Origin: Polynucleobacter rarus
GTDB lineage: Bacteria; Pseudomonadota; Gammaproteobacteria; Burkholderiales; Burkholderiaceae
NCBI RefSeq assembly: GCF_003072505.1
Contig: NZ_NTGB01000001.1
Coordinates: 818,820 to 882,819, forward strand
DNA: 64,000 nt
Direction: 5' to 3'
In this document: piece by piece, positions 52,881-62,861 of the stretch
Numbering within the stretch: position 1 is the stretch's first letter
How the letters are laid out: the number at the start of each line of letters is the position of its first letter
Notes under the pieces: generated by a model
Database searches by the model: none
What the model was told of the DNA's origin: nothing
What the model saw: only the letters and a program-made list of their open reading frames with translations
Made by a program: the position numbers and the translations under genes

Positions 52881-53785
52881 AAACCTTGTTGCTTTAGCCA
52901 TTTAGTTGCTTCCTCCCAGCCAGCCTTTGCGTCACTGGGGATGTAACTAGGACGATAGTCAGCATGAAAAGCATGACCAGAATCTGGATAAATAATCAGC
53001 TTTGATTTCTTTGCTGAAATATTATTGGTCTGTTCTTTTAATAAAGAACTCATTTTTTCAACTTGTTGGATTGGGATCCCCGTATCTTTACCACCGTATA
53101 AGCCCAAAACTGGAGCGCTTAGTTGATTCACACCATCTAGTGGATGAGTTGGATTGTTTAATGATCTATCACCGCTCAGTCTGCCGTACCAAGCTATGCC
53201 AGTGGTGATTTTTTCTAGTCGTTCACATGCTAACCAAACAATCCTACCGCCCCAGCAAAATCCATTCAAAGCAATTTTATTAGGATTGACACCTTGTCCT
53301 TTAGACCAATCCATCACTGCTTGAACATCTTGTAATACTTGAACATCTGGTGTTTTCGTGATGATCTTACTGTAGAGTTCTGCCATCGTACCCATGCTAG
53401 ATGGATCGCCAGCTCGATAGAAAAATTCAGGAGCTACTGCAAAAAAACCAAGTTTAGCAAAGCGTCGCGTTACATCTGCAATGTATTCATGCACTCCGAA
53501 GATTTCACTGATAACGATCATCAGTGGTAATGAACCTTTAGCGTCTTTAGGATAAGCTACATAAACAGGTAATTTGGAGTCCTTGTAGTTAACTGTATCC
53601 TCTTTGCTGACAATACCTTCAAAATCAGTCTTGATGGCTTGGGCCTTGATTGCATCAGAGCAGGTTGCAAACCCAACGCCAAGCGTTCCCATTGAGGTGG
53701 TTTTGATAAAGTCTCTTCTAGTTAAACCTTGATCTAATTTCTTCCCTTGAAGCGCTTCAATATCTTGAGTAGTATTTTTCAACAT
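52877..53785 (-). CDS. Tat-exported dienelactone hydrolase family protein
   Basis: 302 residues. A twin-arginine signal (TRRDFIKTTSMGTLGVGFATC) opens the protein, and the catalytic triad is readable: Cys177 in LNGFCWGGR, Asp234 in GGKDTGIP, and His271 in DSGHAFHADYRPSY. This is the bacterial DLH family with an exported N-terminus, which hydrolyses lactones or esters. It is convergent with the YeeE gene (four-base overlap) and lies 35 bases downstream of no same-strand gene but close to the CobW gene's end, so it may share a transcript with it. Confidence 0.9.
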   Translation of the reverse strand: MLKNTTQDIEALQGKKLDQGLTRRDFIKTTSMGTLGVGFATCSDAIKAQAIKTDFEGIVSKEDTVNYKDSKLPVYVAYPKDAKGSLPLMIVISEIFGVHEYIADVTRRFAKLGFFAVAPEFFYRAGDPSSMGTMAELYSKIITKTPDVQVLQDVQAVMDWSKGQGVNPNKIALNGFCWGGRIVWLACERLEKITTGIAWYGRLSGDRSLNNPTHPLDGVNQLSAPVLGLYGGKDTGIPIQQVEKMSSLLKEQTNNISAKKSKLIIYPDSGHAFHADYRPSYIPSDAKAGWEEATKWLKQQGF

Positions 53786-53820
53786 ACTTAAATCCTTTTA
53801 ATCTTGGGTTCAATAAAGAA

Positions 53821-54873
53821 CTAATTTAATCCAGCAGGCTTGACAACTTGGGTTACCACATCAAATAAACTTTTTAATACTTCTTTTGGAATATTTCTAG
53901 TAATAAAAACAATCCGAGAATCATGGTCTTCACTTGGCCATCTATCAAGAGTAATTGGTGGATGGAATATATGCTGGACTCCTTGAACGACAATCGGTTG
54001 ATTTTCCACATTAATGATACCTTTTACTCTTAAAAGGTCAACACCCCGAAGTGTAGTTAATAAATCTAAAGCTGATGAAAAAGCTTGCCAAGTAAACGGA
54101 GTTTTAAATCTCAGAGTTTCAGTCTGAATATTACTGGTATGGCGCTTAGCGAAGACACCTAAGTATTTTTCACCAGTTTGAGGAGTGTTTTCACCTAAAA
54201 AATGAAGCGTTTTTTGACTTGCTTTCGAGGAGGTTAAACCAATACCCATTAATTCATTTGGATCAATATTCCCATGCAAAATCTTTTGAATCGGGCTTGA
54301 AGGATTAACATTGCGAATTAATTGAACTAACTGATCCATTTGGTTTGTGTCAATTAAATCTGTTTTTGTGACAAAAATTCGATCAGCGATTGCTAATTGT
54401 TTTTCTGGTTCCTTTAAGTTCTCAAGCTGATCTGGCAGGTTAACTGCATCGACGAGTGTGACTAAGCCATCAAATCGAAACTGGGCCTCTAGTAAAGTAT
54501 CACTGACTAGAGTTTGTAAGATGGGCGCGGGATCTGCGAGTCCAGTAGTTTCAATAATGATTCTGTCAAAATCAAAAATATCACCGATCGTTCTGCGCGT
54601 GAATAAGTCTCGTAACGTTTCTTGCATATCTGTTCTTACCGAACAGCAAATGCAACCATTGGCTAACAAAGAGATATTTTCCGAACTAAGTGTCACCAAG
54701 TCTTGGTCAATACCAATTTCACCAATTTCATTAATGACCACGGCTACTTTATTCATCGATGGATGCACCAATAACTGACGAATAAGAGTGGTTTTACCGC
54801 TTCCTAAAAATCCTGTAATGATCGTTACAGGGATTTTTCCAGAAATTACATCTCTCTTAAAGTTCACAATCAA
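53821..54873 (-). CDS. CobW/COG0523-family GTPase (metallochaperone)
   Basis: 350 residues from a TTG overlapping the upstream stop (TTGA); a GTG two codons on is the alternative start. G-domain motifs: Walker A GFLGSGKT at 21-28, INEIGEIGID, the metal-binding GCICC with Cys74, Cys76 and Cys77, SLVDAVNL-type switch region, and TKTDL for guanine recognition. COG0523 proteins deliver or sense zinc, cobalt or other metals. The overlap with the LVIVD gene suggests both serve the same metal- or enzyme-related task. Metal not deducible. Confidence 0.9.
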   Translation of the reverse strand: MIVNFKRDVISGKIPVTIITGFLGSGKTTLIRQLLVHPSMNKVAVVINEIGEIGIDQDLVTLSSENISLLANGCICCSVRTDMQETLRDLFTRRTIGDIFDFDRIIIETTGLADPAPILQTLVSDTLLEAQFRFDGLVTLVDAVNLPDQLENLKEPEKQLAIADRIFVTKTDLIDTNQMDQLVQLIRNVNPSSPIQKILHGNIDPNELMGIGLTSSKASQKTLHFLGENTPQTGEKYLGVFAKRHTSNIQTETLRFKTPFTWQAFSSALDLLTTLRGVDLLRVKGIINVENQPIVVQGVQHIFHPPITLDRWPSEDHDSRIVFITRNIPKEVLKSLFDVVTQVVKPAGLN

Positions 54874-56111
54874 ATATTCATTTCTAGGATATAGACTCCT
54901 CCGCCGAAACGATCAATCGCGTAAACAATGGCATTTTCATCAACGAAAACATCGTTAATTTGAATGGCACCAGCGGGGGATAGTTTTGGGGCACCTGGGA
55001 CGTAGTAGGCAATTTCCTCAACACGGTATGGATTCGTCGTGTCAAAGACTCTGACTCCACCGTTAAAGAAAGTACCAATGATGATCGTATCAGAGTAAAA
55101 AGATCCGGGAATCGGTAAATTTTCGTGCAGATTATGTGCACCAAAACGACCGCCGCGTTTCGTAAATACCTCTGGATTTGGCATTGGGAATGTTCCAATA
55201 GAAACGGGATTTTCTTCATTTCTAGCGTCTACCACCCAAACTAGTTTTGGCCAATCCGCGCCATCATCCATTACGCACTCATCACTAACAATCCATAGAC
55301 CACGATCAAATAGTGGCAAAACGGTATGAATAAAGCCATTTAGTGGCGGTGAATGATTCCAGTGTGAAATCACTTTGATATTTTTCATATCTTCAATATC
55401 TAATACAAAAGCTCCGCCATCAATGTACCCAACATAAGCACGATTTGGCTCTCTTGGAAATACATTGGTGTTGTGAACACGATAGCCAGTGTCTAGTTTT
55501 GGCATTCTTGGTGGCGGCGGACTAATATCGCCTTTACGAGTTCCAGGGTACCACCAACGACCAGCTTCAAAAGGTTGGGTTGGGTCGGTTACATCAAGGA
55601 TGCGATAAAACTGGTCATCTAAAGGGTGGGTTGGTTCAAAATCTTCTGACCCAGATGACATATGAATATACTTGCCATCGACAAACCATAAGGCATGGAC
55701 GCCACGAGAGTGAGGTCCTGAGCAATCAAAGTGAGATAAAAGTTTTGGTTGTTCCGGGACGCTGATATCAAATAAATCTACACCAGCTGGTTTTAAGCCA
55801 ACTACTTGGGTTTGATAGGCCACAGCTAGAATATTGCCAAATACATCCAATGAATTGGAACGGACTTGCATGTGCGGCAAATCTGTTTGAACGATGAGAT
55901 TGGGGTTCTTGGGGTCAGTGACATCGATACCACTGAAATTTTTAGGCGCTGATTCATGGGCAACCCATAGGATGCGTCTGCCATCCGCAGTGATTTGTAA
56001 ACTAATACCTTCACCAAGACCGCCAAAGCCACCTAGTTCGTGGTGTGCAAGAAGGGTCATATTTCTGGATAAGGTTTGATCAGCTTTGCCTAATGGGTTT
56101 GGGGATTGCAT
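54870..56111 (-). CDS. LVIVD-repeat beta-propeller protein (paralogue)
   Basis: 413 residues. Repeats such as FSGIDVTDPKNPNLI, VDLFDISVPEQPKLL, YRILDVTDPTQPF and VRVFDTTNPYRVEEI define propeller blades of the LVIVD type. Unlike the copy at 26373-27848, it has no signal peptide, so it should be cytoplasmic. Several His and Asp residues recur in the loops (HNTNVFPREPN, GRFGAHNLHEN) and a similar GRHGAHSSNEN occurs in the first copy. It ends in a TTGA overlap with the CobW gene, and is divergent from the VOC and TctC genes. Confidence 0.78.
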   Translation of the reverse strand: MQSPNPLGKADQTLSRNMTLLAHHELGGFGGLGEGISLQITADGRRILWVAHESAPKNFSGIDVTDPKNPNLIVQTDLPHMQVRSNSLDVFGNILAVAYQTQVVGLKPAGVDLFDISVPEQPKLLSHFDCSGPHSRGVHALWFVDGKYIHMSSGSEDFEPTHPLDDQFYRILDVTDPTQPFEAGRWWYPGTRKGDISPPPPRMPKLDTGYRVHNTNVFPREPNRAYVGYIDGGAFVLDIEDMKNIKVISHWNHSPPLNGFIHTVLPLFDRGLWIVSDECVMDDGADWPKLVWVVDARNEENPVSIGTFPMPNPEVFTKRGGRFGAHNLHENLPIPGSFYSDTIIIGTFFNGGVRVFDTTNPYRVEEIAYYVPGAPKLSPAGAIQINDVFVDENAIVYAIDRFGGGVYILEMNI

Positions 56112-56369
56112 GGTGAGGTGTCTCTCAATAGTTAGTGTTTAATCAATTTAGCAATATCATACGACATGATAAGATATTTTGAATTGAAAAGATTTCCTAA
56201 ACAGTGATTAATTGTTAGGAGGTAAATTAAAAATAATTATAAATTAGGGGATTTATCATCTTGTTCACGAATTTAAAGCGCTTTCAATCGATCTTCAGTA
56301 AAGTGATTTTTGTAAATTGTTTAATCGGTTGGCACACCCTAAATAACAATATCAAGGCTGAGTAAACAT

Positions 56370-56930
56370 ATGTCAAAAACTTTGCAACATTTACCCCCAG
56401 AAGCAATTCAGTTAAGTCATATGGGTATTTTTGTCACAGATATTGTTTCAATGTCGAATTACTATCAAGAAGTATTAGATTTTAGGGTTACGGATCGTGG
56501 GCAGTTAGCTGATGTTGAGTTGGTTTTTTTAAGCAGAAACCCCCTAGAGCATCATCAAATAGTGATGGCTACTGGACGACCTTCAACCATCGATTTTTGT
56601 GTGGTTAATCAAATTTCTTTTCGGGTACCAAGTTTGGAGTATCTGCGGCTTTTCAAACAGCGAGCTTCTGATCATCCTGATACCAAAGACTGCGTGAGTA
56701 TTTGCCACGGCAATGCTCTGTCCATTTATTTGCGTGATCCTGAAAACAACCGCGTTGAGATTTTTATCGACACGCCTTGGTACTGTGAACAACCCCATAG
56801 AGACATGATTGATTTAAATTTGCCGGATGACGAGTTAATGGCAAAAGCTTTAGCAAGTGCTCAGTCTCGCCCTGGGTTTTGTTTGCGGGAAGATTGGTTA
56901 AAAAAAATGAATCATTTAATGGGAGCTTAA
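56370..56930 (+). CDS. VOC-family metalloenzyme (glyoxalase/extradiol dioxygenase-like)
   Basis: 186 residues. A vicinal-oxygen-chelate domain spans about 12-130: LSHMGIFVTDIVSMSNYYQEVL with the first metal-ligand His, HHQIVMATG in the middle, and SIYLRDPENNRVEIFIDTPW with the last ligand Glu. The C-terminal extension PWYCEQPHRDMIDLNLPDD resembles one-domain type I extradiol dioxygenases. It precedes a TctC gene by 7 bases, so the two should be co-transcribed and concerned with one aromatic acid or related compound. Confidence 0.85.
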   Translation: MSKTLQHLPPEAIQLSHMGIFVTDIVSMSNYYQEVLDFRVTDRGQLADVELVFLSRNPLEHHQIVMATGRPSTIDFCVVNQISFRVPSLEYLRLFKQRASDHPDTKDCVSICHGNALSIYLRDPENNRVEIFIDTPWYCEQPHRDMIDLNLPDDELMAKALASAQSRPGFCLREDWLKKMNHLMGA

Positions 56931-56937
56931 ATAACCA

Positions 56938-57942
56938 ATGAAGATATTTTTGAATCAATTTAAAACTACAAATTTTTTAGCCCTCGTTACTGCCCTGGGG
57001 TTAATCACTTCTTTTACATTCTCAAGTAGTGTCAATGCGCAATCAACTTGGCCCAATAAACCAATCAAAATGTTATTAGGCTATCCTCCAGGCGGTGGTT
57101 CGGATATTGTGGCGAGACTGATTGCTAAGAACCTGGGCGACCGATTAGGACAAAATGTTATTGTTGAAAACCATGCTGGTGCAGGGGGAATTATTGCTGC
57201 CGATATGGCTGCTAAATCAACGCCTGATGGTTACACATTATTTTTCGTGCCAAGTGGACATGCCAGTATTGCCGCATTAAGACGTAAAAACTCCACCTAT
57301 GATGCTGTCAATGACTTTACTTGGATCAGTACAGTGACCACTTATCCGCTCGCTTTTACTGTTGCACCAGACTCTCCTTTTAAGAGCTTTGATGAATTTC
57401 TGTTAGCAGCTAAAAAAGAGCCTGGAAAATATACCTACTCTTCCGTTGGAGTTGGCACCGCAATGCATATTATGGCTGAGTGGACTTTTTCTGAGGCGAA
57501 GGTTGATGTGGTACATGTGCCATTCAAAGGAGGCACGCAACCTTTTCAGGAACTTCTCGCTGGCCGAGTAGATTTGATGATTGATACGATGACATTAACT
57601 GCTAACTTGCTAAAAGATAAGCGGGTGAGGTTGCTAGCTGTGACTTCTCCTAAAGGAATGAGCCCCATTCCAGGTGCTGCAACTGTTGCGGATTCTTTGC
57701 CGGGAGTGCAATTCGAATCCTGGTTAGGGATTGCGGCTCCTGCAAACCTACCAACCGAAATCACAACTCGTCTCAATAAAGAAATCATTGCGGTGGTGAA
57801 CCAACCCGATGTCAAACAAAAATTAACTGATTTTGGTGGTAAGCCCCAGGCTAGTAGTTCCGTGGAGTTTAAAACCAGAGTGCAACGAGATATTGATAAT
57901 TTAAGTAAGGTTGTAGATGCCAGGGGAATTACTGCTAACTAA
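56938..57942 (+). CDS. TctC/Bug-family periplasmic substrate-binding protein
   Basis: 334 residues. Signal peptide to VNAQ at about 34, then WPNKPIKMLLGYPPGGGSDIVAR and NHAGAGGIIAADMAAKSTPDGYT, the Bug signatures. GAGC-type purine bases precede the ATG, which lies 7 bases after the VOC gene stop. A bulged hairpin at 57949-57975 separates it from the convergent MATE gene. Ligand unknown. Confidence 0.92.
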   Translation: MKIFLNQFKTTNFLALVTALGLITSFTFSSSVNAQSTWPNKPIKMLLGYPPGGGSDIVARLIAKNLGDRLGQNVIVENHAGAGGIIAADMAAKSTPDGYTLFFVPSGHASIAALRRKNSTYDAVNDFTWISTVTTYPLAFTVAPDSPFKSFDEFLLAAKKEPGKYTYSSVGVGTAMHIMAEWTFSEAKVDVVHVPFKGGTQPFQELLAGRVDLMIDTMTLTANLLKDKRVRLLAVTSPKGMSPIPGAATVADSLPGVQFESWLGIAAPANLPTEITTRLNKEIIAVVNQPDVKQKLTDFGGKPQASSSVEFKTRVQRDIDNLSKVVDARGITAN

Positions 57943-57948
57943 CTTCCA

Positions 57949-57975
57949 AGTTCCTTCCCCAAGTGGGGCGGAACT
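57949..57975. terminator. Hairpin between convergent TctC and MATE genes
   Basis: AGTTCC pairs with GGAACT and CCCC with GGGG, with a small asymmetric internal bulge and an AAGT loop. It lies directly between the two stop codons and probably ends both transcripts; no U-tract is obvious. Confidence 0.5.
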
Positions 57976-59365
57976 ATGTATTGAGCTGTAGTAGTTTTTT
58001 TCTAGCAGTCATTTTAAAGAGCATCAGTAAGAAAAGCGCAGCGATGCCCAAACTGATGCTATTTCCTGCCCAAAATCCTTTTGCTCCTTGCAATATCTCG
58101 GGGACATGAGGGATTTTATTAAAAGCCATTAAGTAACCGCCAAGTAGTCCAATTCCCCAAAGTGAGCCTGCATAAATCACCATTGGCCAAAATGCCACCT
58201 TATATCCACGTAGGATAAACGCTGCTGTGACTTGCATTGCATCACTGATTTGGTAAATAGCAATAAAAAAGATGAGTTGTTTAGCAATCATTCGGGCTTC
58301 ATCTCTAGGTGCATATAAGCCAAGTAGGGCATCCTGAAAAATCCAAACTAGGGCACCAATAACGACACTGACAAAAACATTAAAAATCACCGCTGACCAA
58401 CCCACTTCTTCAGATCGCGTATATTCTTTTGCACCCAGATGTTGGGATACAACCGTCATGGTTGCAATCGATAAGGAGAGGGGGACCATATAAATCACAG
58501 TGCCCATATTGGCAATGATTTGATGTCCCGCTAAAACAGATGTACCAAATCTAGCAATAAACAATGCCATAAAAGCAAAAGAGGTAACCTCAATTAGATA
58601 ACTAAAACCAATCGGTGCACCCAGCTTAAGAATTTTCCATATTCTTTTGAGATTTGGCCGACTAAAAGTAGTAAATATATGGAATTTTTTATAGGCTGAA
58701 CCATTCCAAATAATGATGGTTAAAGTAATGACCCAAAACCATTGAACAATGGAAGTAGCAATTGCACAACCTGGACCGCCCATTGCAGAGATGCCAAATC
58801 CACCAAAAATAAATAAATAATTGAGAGGAATTTTTAAGCCCAAGCCAATCACTTGAAGCCAGGTAATCATTTTTGGCAAGGATATTGCATTATGAAGAGC
58901 AATATAGGTTCGCATGATCATATTTGCTGGTGTTGAAAAAGATAAGATCATTAAATAGAACTTTGCTTTTTCTGCAATCTCTGGTGAAACGTTACCAATC
59001 TCAATAAACATCTCGGGATGATTTAAAACCAACATCCCGATCCCAGCCAAAATTAAAGAAAGCCATAATGTTTGCCGGGTTTCTTCACCGATGGCTTTAT
59101 ATTTTTTTGCCCCAAATAACTGGCCACCAATTGGATTGAGAGCGGATAAAATGCCTGTCAAACCAACATATATACTAATAAAGATGGAGGCTGCCATACC
59201 CAGTGCTGCTAAGTCGTCCGTGGAATACCTAGCAGTCATTGCTGTATCCATGACTCCAAAAGTAATAATGGCTAGTTGACCCAAAAGTATTGGAATTGCC
59301 AACTTAAGTATTTGTGGAACGTCCCGACGTAAGCGAGAAAATAGTGGAAGTTTGGATGTCGACAT
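57974..59365 (-). CDS. MATE-family efflux transporter
   Basis: 463 residues and twelve membrane segments in two six-helix halves. Family segments visible: AIPILLGQLAIITFGVMDTAMTAR near 15-40 with the usual acidic residue in TM1, GLTGILSALNPIGGQLFGAKK, and in the second half APIGFSYLIEVTSFAFMALFIAR. MATE pumps export cationic compounds using sodium or proton gradients. Starts 9 bases after the glycosyltransferase stop on the same strand, so both are likely in one operon. Substrate not inferable. Confidence 0.93.
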   Translation of the reverse strand: MSTSKLPLFSRLRRDVPQILKLAIPILLGQLAIITFGVMDTAMTARYSTDDLAALGMAASIFISIYVGLTGILSALNPIGGQLFGAKKYKAIGEETRQTLWLSLILAGIGMLVLNHPEMFIEIGNVSPEIAEKAKFYLMILSFSTPANMIMRTYIALHNAISLPKMITWLQVIGLGLKIPLNYLFIFGGFGISAMGGPGCAIATSIVQWFWVITLTIIIWNGSAYKKFHIFTTFSRPNLKRIWKILKLGAPIGFSYLIEVTSFAFMALFIARFGTSVLAGHQIIANMGTVIYMVPLSLSIATMTVVSQHLGAKEYTRSEEVGWSAVIFNVFVSVVIGALVWIFQDALLGLYAPRDEARMIAKQLIFFIAIYQISDAMQVTAAFILRGYKVAFWPMVIYAGSLWGIGLLGGYLMAFNKIPHVPEILQGAKGFWAGNSISLGIAALFLLMLFKMTARKKLLQLNT

Positions 59366-59374
59366 ATTAGTAAT

Positions 59375-61102
59375 TTATGGTTTAGTACTGACTCGATAGA
59401 GCCTTAATCTTTCGTCTCGATCGCTATCACGGCGATCTTCCCATACTAATTCAAGTTGATGACGATTCAGAACTTCTGATGCTCGCGCCTCTTCTGAAGA
59501 GTGTGTTAATTTGTAATCACAATTCTCATCATCTTTTAAATTAAGTGAAGTAAAGAAATGAAATGAAGCTAATTGAGCGTCACCTAAAAATGTACTATCA
59601 ACGCACTTAGCATCTTTTGGTAAAGCTTTTAAGAACCGCATAGCAACTGGTTGATAAGTTTTTGCGTAATTGATGGTAGGTAGCCATAAACTCATTAGTA
59701 AGACCCACAATAAAATCGTTCCGCTAGTTGAAATAATTAAGCATCGCCAAATCACTTTGGGTGCTCTTGAGGTTCGCCAACGGACAATTGCGAACCAAAT
59801 AGCGGTGATAATTAGCGCAAAGAATAAATCTAAAAAACTAAATTGAGCAACAAAACCTGGCAGATAACGTGCGACATTATCTGCTGTAGATTTCGGATAT
59901 CCAGTCATTTTGGCAAACCATATCACCCAAATAAATGCACCGGCAAGAGTGAAGGTTAATAAAGACAACCAGTCAATAAAACTAATCAAACCCCTACGTA
60001 AAAATGGTAAGCCGAAGCTAGCAAGGATTGCCATTGGTGGTAAGAGCAACATTAAATCGCGCTCGCTCAAATCTTTGTAAAGTAAAAACAAGATCATCTC
60101 AGCCACAAATAATAGGCCAGGAATGACCAAGTGAGCTGCGTTAATACCGGATTTACCTTTGGTACTCCATAAATAGATACTCCAAAAGCTGAGTGGCCAA
60201 ACGGGCCAAGTATATGCCCAAAAATTAATGGTTAAAAATTCCAATGAATTGATGGAGATGCTTGCTTGTAGCTGGTCTCTACCTAGCCAAATAAACCATG
60301 CGTTGGTAATTTTTTCTGGTGATAAACCTGCTTGGTACCAAAGTATTGGCCAAAAAGAAAGACCAATAACTGTCACCAAAATAGATCCAATCAGCCAACC
60401 AATTAATCGTTTATTAGGGCGAGTATAAAAGCCTAGACAGGCAGCAACCCAAAGAAAGATTGCTGTCCATAGCATGCCTGATAAACCAATTGATATCATG
60501 CCTAGGCCAGAAATGATACCTCCTTGCCAAGGTTTGTCATAGCTTCTAACAATGCCATAAATCAACCAGGTAAGTCCAAGTAGTTCAACTAAAAGTGGTG
60601 AGGCTTCATGCACTCTTTGGGCTAATCCTACACATGCTAAAAAGATTAATAGTGCTCCATCAGCCACTGTCTTGCCATATTCTTTAGGGCTAGGTTGTCC
60701 TCCCAGGGCAAATTGCATTGGTTGCACTTCAGATCTTCTGCCTAATAAATAGCTTGCATACCAAATACTGATTGAACTTAGAACAAAGCAACAGCCTGAG
60801 ACCAATCTCGCTGAGTTTACTTCTCCAATGATTCCACCAAAATACTTGATGGAAATAGCACCTAACCAATAAGGTAATGGGGGGCCTACTAAAACACCAC
60901 GACCTTGTAGGTTCGGTAAAATCCAATCCATGAAACTACCATGTGCCAAAGTCCACATGACACCAAAGCCCACAGCATCATCGTTTTTCCAAGGGTCATG
61001 TCCAAATAGCCCAGAAAAGGCATAAATCAACGTGATCGTAAGCATAATCCACCTCGGAATAGAGGTGGTTGCGTCAGAAGTTAATTTGATGGGATTTTGC
61101 AT
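59375..61102 (-). CDS. ArnT-like glycosyltransferase (GT39/GT83 type)
   Basis: 575 residues with about twelve membrane segments and a C-terminal soluble tail. The first periplasmic loop carries the acidic motif DPWKNDDAVGFGVMWTLAHG expected of ArnT/PMT-type enzymes, followed by GRGVLVGPPLPYWLGAISIKYFGG. Such enzymes use polyprenyl-phosphate sugars to modify lipid A or other envelope acceptors. Begins just after the rpmE2 terminator and precedes the MATE gene by 9 bases. The sugar and acceptor are unknown; aminoarabinose addition is only one possibility. Confidence 0.88.
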   Translation of the reverse strand: MQNPIKLTSDATTSIPRWIMLTITLIYAFSGLFGHDPWKNDDAVGFGVMWTLAHGSFMDWILPNLQGRGVLVGPPLPYWLGAISIKYFGGIIGEVNSARLVSGCCFVLSSISIWYASYLLGRRSEVQPMQFALGGQPSPKEYGKTVADGALLIFLACVGLAQRVHEASPLLVELLGLTWLIYGIVRSYDKPWQGGIISGLGMISIGLSGMLWTAIFLWVAACLGFYTRPNKRLIGWLIGSILVTVIGLSFWPILWYQAGLSPEKITNAWFIWLGRDQLQASISINSLEFLTINFWAYTWPVWPLSFWSIYLWSTKGKSGINAAHLVIPGLLFVAEMILFLLYKDLSERDLMLLLPPMAILASFGLPFLRRGLISFIDWLSLLTFTLAGAFIWVIWFAKMTGYPKSTADNVARYLPGFVAQFSFLDLFFALIITAIWFAIVRWRTSRAPKVIWRCLIISTSGTILLWVLLMSLWLPTINYAKTYQPVAMRFLKALPKDAKCVDSTFLGDAQLASFHFFTSLNLKDDENCDYKLTHSSEEARASEVLNRHQLELVWEDRRDSDRDERLRLYRVSTKP

Positions 61103-61107
61103 ATTAA

Positions 61108-61144
61108 CAATAAAAAAGGCAGCAAAGGTAATCCTTTGCTGCCT
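61108..61144 (-). terminator. Intrinsic terminator of rpmE2
   Basis: A perfect 12-bp stem AGGCAGCAAAGG with a four-base loop (arms 61117-61128 and 61133-61144) is followed, in minus-strand sense, by TTTTTTATTGTT. A textbook Rho-independent terminator directly downstream of the ribosomal protein gene. Confidence 0.92.
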
Positions 61145-61164
61145 GATTTCTGTAGGTTTTTAGC

Positions 61165-61437
61165 TTAGCTCTTTGTGCTTGACTTAGCGCCTGCTTTAGC
61201 ACCAAACTTCTGACGGAATTTCTCAACTCTACCAGCAGTATCCATAATCTTCTGGGTACCAGTGTAAAAAGGGTGAGATTCTGATGATGTTTCAATCTTG
61301 GATAATGGATACTCTTTGCCATCTTCCCATTTGATGGTTTCACGAGTATTAATCGTGGAGCGTGTTTTGAAACTGAAGTTGTTTGATACATCAACAAAAA
61401 CAACTTCTCTGTAATTTGGGTGAATTCCGTCTTTCAT
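61165..61437 (-). CDS. rpmE2: 50S ribosomal protein L31 type B
   Basis: 90 residues. [16 protein letters not shown], the FKTRSTI strand, and the [21 protein letters not shown] segment identify L31. The cysteine pairs that bind zinc in type A L31 are absent, so this is the zinc-independent type B (YkgM-like). It lies between rho and its own strong terminator. In organisms with both types, type B is expressed at low zinc; here it may be the only copy, which the window cannot show. Confidence 0.95.
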   Translation of the reverse strand: MKDGIHPNYREVVFVDVSNNFSFKTRSTINTRETIKWEDGKEYPLSKIETSSESHPFYTGTQKIMDTAGRVEKFRQKFGAKAGAKSSTKS

Positions 61438-61598
61438 GTTTGATCCTTATTGTTTAGGTAGCCTTTACACATTGCACATCTAAAAGCATGTTAGAGGTGT
61501 AAAACTTTCCAGATAAATGACTATTATGACACAATTTTACTGTTTTGTAGAGCCATAAATTGAATTAAAGGCCTGGAAAAGTGATTAAATCTTCCTAC

Positions 61599-62861
61599 TT
61601 ATCCACCACGACGCATTAAATCAAAGAACTCGGCATTATTTTTAGTGGATTTTAACTTATCAACAATAAAGTTCATCGCCTCAACATCATCCATGTCTGA
61701 GATCAGCTTTCTGAGGACCCATATTTTTTGCAAAATATCAGGTTTGATGAGTAATTCTTCACGACGAGTGCCAGATTTATTCAAATTAATTGCTGGGTAG
61801 ACTCTTCTTTCAGCTAAGCGTCTTTCGAGATGTACTTCAAGGTTACCGGTACCTTTAAACTCTTCATAAATCAAATCATCCATCCTACTGCCGGTTTCAA
61901 TCAAGGCAGTTGCGATGATGGTTAATGAACCACCTTCTTCAATATTTCTAGCAGCTCCAAAAAAGCGTTTAGGACGTTGCAGGGCATTTGCATCGACACC
62001 ACCAGATAAGACTTTGCCAGAGGAAGGGACCACAGTATTGTAAGCACGTGCTAGACGAGTGATCGAATCTAAAAGAATGATGACATCCTTTTTCATTTCA
62101 ACTAAACGCTTTGCTTTTTCAATGACCATTTCAGCAACTTGAACGTGCCTTACTGCAGGTTCATCAAACGTCGATGCCACTACTTCACCGCGAACAGAAC
62201 GTTGCATTTCTGTAACTTCCTCTGGACGCTCGTCGACTAAAAGCACAATTAGAATAGCATCTGGATGGTTTGCAGCAATTGCATGTGCAACGTGTTGCAT
62301 CATGACCGTTTTACCTGATTTAGGTGAGGCAACAATCAAACCCCTTTGACCAAATCCGATCGGAGAGATCATATCGATAATTCGACCTGTTAAATTCTCC
62401 TCAGCTTTAATATCGCGTTCTAACAACATCGGACGGTCGGGATGTAATGGCGTCAAGTTTTCGAACATAATTCGATTTTTGAGAGCCTCAGGGGCGATAT
62501 CGTTGACTTTATCGACCTTTACCAAAGCAAAGTAACGCTCACCTTCCTTTGGCGTTCTAACTTCACCTTCAACTGCATCGCCAGTATGAAGATTAAAGCG
62601 ACGAATTTGAGCTGGAGAAATATAGATATCATCCGGAGAAGCTAAATAAGAGGATTCCGGTGACCTTAAGAAACCAAAACCATCAGGTAACACCTCTAAA
62701 ACGCCATCGCCAAATACGGTTTCACCGTTCTTGGCCCTGTTTTTTAAGATAGCAAACATCAGTTCTTGTTTGCGCATCCTTTGGGTATTTTCAATTTCAA
62801 GTGATGCAGCCATCTCGAGTAGTTGAGAAACGTGCAGGATTTTTAATTCAGTTAGTTGCAT
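61599..62861 (-). CDS. rho: Transcription termination factor Rho
   Basis: 420 residues, standard length. The N-terminal Rho domain ([18 protein letters not shown]), the cold-shock-like RNA-binding fold ([15 protein letters not shown] with following [12 protein letters not shown]), Walker [12 protein letters not shown] near 180, Walker [17 protein letters not shown], and the Q/R-loop [21 protein letters not shown] are all intact. Rho is the hexameric RNA helicase that ends untranslated transcripts. Its mRNA leader is unusually pyrimidine-rich, in keeping with autoregulation. Confidence 0.98.
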   Translation of the reverse strand: MQLTELKILHVSQLLEMAASLEIENTQRMRKQELMFAILKNRAKNGETVFGDGVLEVLPDGFGFLRSPESSYLASPDDIYISPAQIRRFNLHTGDAVEGEVRTPKEGERYFALVKVDKVNDIAPEALKNRIMFENLTPLHPDRPMLLERDIKAEENLTGRIIDMISPIGFGQRGLIVASPKSGKTVMMQHVAHAIAANHPDAILIVLLVDERPEEVTEMQRSVRGEVVASTFDEPAVRHVQVAEMVIEKAKRLVEMKKDVIILLDSITRLARAYNTVVPSSGKVLSGGVDANALQRPKRFFGAARNIEEGGSLTIIATALIETGSRMDDLIYEEFKGTGNLEVHLERRLAERRVYPAINLNKSGTRREELLIKPDILQKIWVLRKLISDMDDVEAMNFIVDKLKSTKNNAEFFDLMRRGG

